NCBI GenBank assembly: GCA_045639905.1
Contig: JAZUDZ010000019.1
Span: 1 to 5,593 of the forward strand
From: RGIG426 sp045639905
GTDB taxonomy: Bacteria; Bacillota; Clostridia; Oscillospirales; Acutalibacteraceae
Length of the DNA stretch: 5,593 nucleotides
Direction of reading: 5' to 3'
The notes under the pieces are model-generated. The model was not told where the DNA came from. It saw only the letters and a program-made list of their open reading frames with translations, and did not search any database. A program made the translations under genes and the position numbers. This document shows positions 4,413 through 5,593 of the stretch, one piece after another (position 1 is the first letter of the stretch; each line of letters starts with the position of its first letter).

Positions 4413-4422
4413 TTGAGATAAT

Positions 4423-4442
4423 AAAAAAGGCCTCCCTTGCCT
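4423..4442 (-). terminator. Weak terminator for the kinase-like gene
   Basis: Read leftward, AGGC, a 7-nt loop and GCCT are followed by a run of T (complement of 4423-4428). It lies 53 nt after the stop codon at 4495. The stem is only 4 bp, so termination would be inefficient. Confidence 0.3.
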
Positions 4443-4494
4443 ACACCTGAATAACCTGCAACTATCATTTTGTCACCTTCTGCTTTATTTCATA

Positions 4495-5403
4495 TTATTT
4501 TTCTTCCTCAAGCAAGCTTTCAGGCTCCTTTTTTATTCTTCGCCAAGTTTTTAGTTCTTCTGCGGTCAAGTCTTTTTCAATAACAATAGGTAGCTCTTGT
4601 TGTTGGACTTTCCACCACAAAGTATCGGTTATACTACACTTTCCACAAGTGCGAGGTCCCAATAATCCGAATGGACCAATTTGTGGCGGGTAGTCCCAAC
4701 CGGCATCAAAAGCTTCTTGAGCCGCGCAGTAAAGTTTTGTGCCACACACCTCACAATAATGCCAAAACGGTCGTGAATTCATGCTTTCAGGCAAATCTGC
4801 CTTGGCTTTTATTTTTTCATTCTCTTTGCGCAATTTTTCAGTTTCTTCAAGGATTTCTTTTCGAGCCGGTTCAACAATTTCAGGTTTAGGCTCATCCATC
4901 CTTAATTTGATAACATCATCAACAACCTCGTAAATGGAATCAAATCCTTCGATTGGATTTGGGAATTCTATTTGTTCGGCTTCAGTTTTTAGCCGCTGGA
5001 AAGAGTGTGCCAATCTTCTTTCCGTAACATATGTTTCCCAAACCGAGTCACTGGGTCGCATTACATAAATTTCAATCGTAATATCCTTAAATGTTTTTCT
5101 GATAACATCTATGTATCCAATTCTGCGTTTTGCTTTGTATAAAGTCTGTTCGACAACTACGTTTTTGCCATTTTGTAAGGTATCAATAATATCTACCAAT
5201 AGATTTTCATTTGCTTTGTATAAACACTTGAATTCTTGTCCAAACGGGATGTGTCTACCGAAACCAGCCTCTTTATAGGCGGCTTGTTGATAGTCGTACA
5301 CATTAAGTATCATTGAATTTTCTTTGTTGGAAAAATTATTCTGAATAAAGGTTGTCTTGCCAGATGCCGTAGCACCTATAACAAAAGTAACTGTTCTTTT
5401 CAT
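4495..5403 (-). CDS. P-loop kinase-like protein (AAA_33 type) with C-terminal zinc-ribbon-like domain
   Basis: This 302-residue cytosolic protein begins with a nucleotide-binding fold: strand VTFVIG and Walker A GATASGKTT (10-18, Lys16). A second strand, NVVVEQTL (81-88), leads to basic AKRR (91-94). A likely lid follows with Arg129/Arg130 in TERRLAHSFQR, which fits the AAA_33/zeta-toxin/polynucleotide-kinase-like group of phosphotransferases. Residues 178-202 are a Lys/Glu-rich predicted coiled coil. The C-terminal part (214-265) has CEVC (217-220), a further Cys226, GWDYPPQIGPFG (235-246) and CGKC (253-256), so two CxxC pairs suggest a bound zinc. The substrate is unknown; nucleic-acid ends, nucleotides or small molecules are all possible. 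The ATG at 5403 has AAGGAG (5416-5411) 7 nt upstream, and the upstream gene stops 13 nt away, so they probably form one operon. It could belong to the element or to flanking DNA. Confidence 0.85.
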   Translation of the reverse strand: MKRTVTFVIGATASGKTTFIQNNFSNKENSMILNVYDYQQAAYKEAGFGRHIPFGQEFKCLYKANENLLVDIIDTLQNGKNVVVEQTLYKAKRRIGYIDVIRKTFKDITIEIYVMRPSDSVWETYVTERRLAHSFQRLKTEAEQIEFPNPIEGFDSIYEVVDDVIKLRMDEPKPEIVEPARKEILEETEKLRKENEKIKAKADLPESMNSRPFWHYCEVCGTKLYCAAQEAFDAGWDYPPQIGPFGLLGPRTCGKCSITDTLWWKVQQQELPIVIEKDLTAEELKTWRRIKKEPESLLEEEK

Positions 5404-5416
5404 AAAATCGCTCCTT

Positions 5417-5593
5417 TTACTTGCTTGTTATCTCCTTTATAAAGTCATCTATATAATCAAGGATATCTCCAGATGTTTTCGGAACAAACTCAACATCCTT
5501 TGTTCCGCCATTATGAAGTACGTTTTGTGAGCACCATGTCATAAGTCTTAACGCTTTTTCAAGTTCGGTGCCATTGCCGGCAACATCTTCAAT
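5417..5593 (-). CDS. C-terminal end of an unrecognised protein (5' end outside window)
   Basis: The frame is open from the window edge to a TAA at 5419-5417 and gives 58 residues. They read as the soluble, acidic, helical C-terminus of a longer protein, including LEKALRLMTWCSQN and SGDILDYIDDFIKEITSK. The stop is followed at once by the ribosome binding site of the kinase-like gene, with 13 nt between the stop and the next ATG, and codon use looks similar. Co-transcription is therefore likely. No family is recognised from this fragment. Confidence 0.7.
   Translation of the reverse strand: MEDVAGNGTELEKALRLMTWCSQNVLHNGGTKDVEFVPKTSGDILDYIDDFIKEITSK

Larger units (their letters stand above)
4052..4494. 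other. Gene-free region containing the tRNA-derived attachment-like site
   Basis: No plausible gene is seen in these 443 bp. From left to right they hold a promoter-like -10 for the leftward gene, CAAATG/CATTTG arms 13 nt apart (4102-4107 and 4121-4126), two GGTGTCCCCCG repeats, a tRNA-Trp 3' fragment with its terminator, a 10-bp tandem repeat, four GTGCCCC repeats and a weak terminator for the gene at 4495-5403. Confidence 0.7.

Noticed and set aside
4149..4421. Rightward open frame through the tRNA fragment and its terminator
   Set aside because: It spans a tRNA fragment, a strong terminator and repeats; its composition is explained by those elements.

Overview
The window is AT-rich DNA with strong AGGAGG-type ribosome binding sites, sigma-A-like promoters and a lipoprotein signal. 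Its proteins look like accessory genes of Clostridia-type Firmicutes. It reads as part of a mobile element (integrative element, prophage or plasmid-like form) in a gut-type Clostridium relative. This is inferred from gene content and from a tRNA-derived attachment-like site; no integrase, relaxase or phage structural gene is present.

Layout. 1-1042 (minus) is the N-terminal 347 codons of a secreted lipoprotein with a Thr/Lys/Ser/Ala-rich stalk and a possible SH3b-like domain, with its own promoter. 1169-2026 (minus) is a ParB/Spo0J-family protein with no ParA beside it. The 535-bp gap at 2027-2561 has no convincing gene. It holds a leftward promoter candidate, two 21-bp-spaced direct repeats, a cluster of hairpins that could form a structured leader RNA upstream of parB, and an 18-bp near-palindrome that could be a ParB or repressor site. 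It ends in a good rightward promoter (TTGACA-17-TACAAT) whose -10 box lies inside an inverted repeat.

That promoter drives a two-gene cassette: 2562-3035 encodes an unrecognised helical protein and 3076-3489 a small protein with an RNxxxH motif typical of HEPN ribonucleases. The cassette closes with a strong, probably bidirectional terminator at 3552-3584. This self-contained unit is the best candidate in the window for a new toxin-antitoxin or defence-like system. 3617-4051 (minus) is a small conserved-looking protein of unknown function that converges on the same terminator.

4052-4494 has no gene. It holds the 3' part of a tRNA-Trp(CCA) gene (about 49 nt, anticodon arm to CCA end) followed by a strong terminator. 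GGTGTCCCCC repeats lie on one side and four GGTGCCCC-type repeats about one helical turn apart on the other. This layout resembles the attachment site (core plus integrase arm sites) of an element that integrates into tRNA-Trp.

4495-5403 (minus) is a P-loop kinase-like protein fused to a zinc-ribbon-like tail. It lies 13 nt downstream of a gene cut by the window edge (5417-5593), and the two are probably in one operon.
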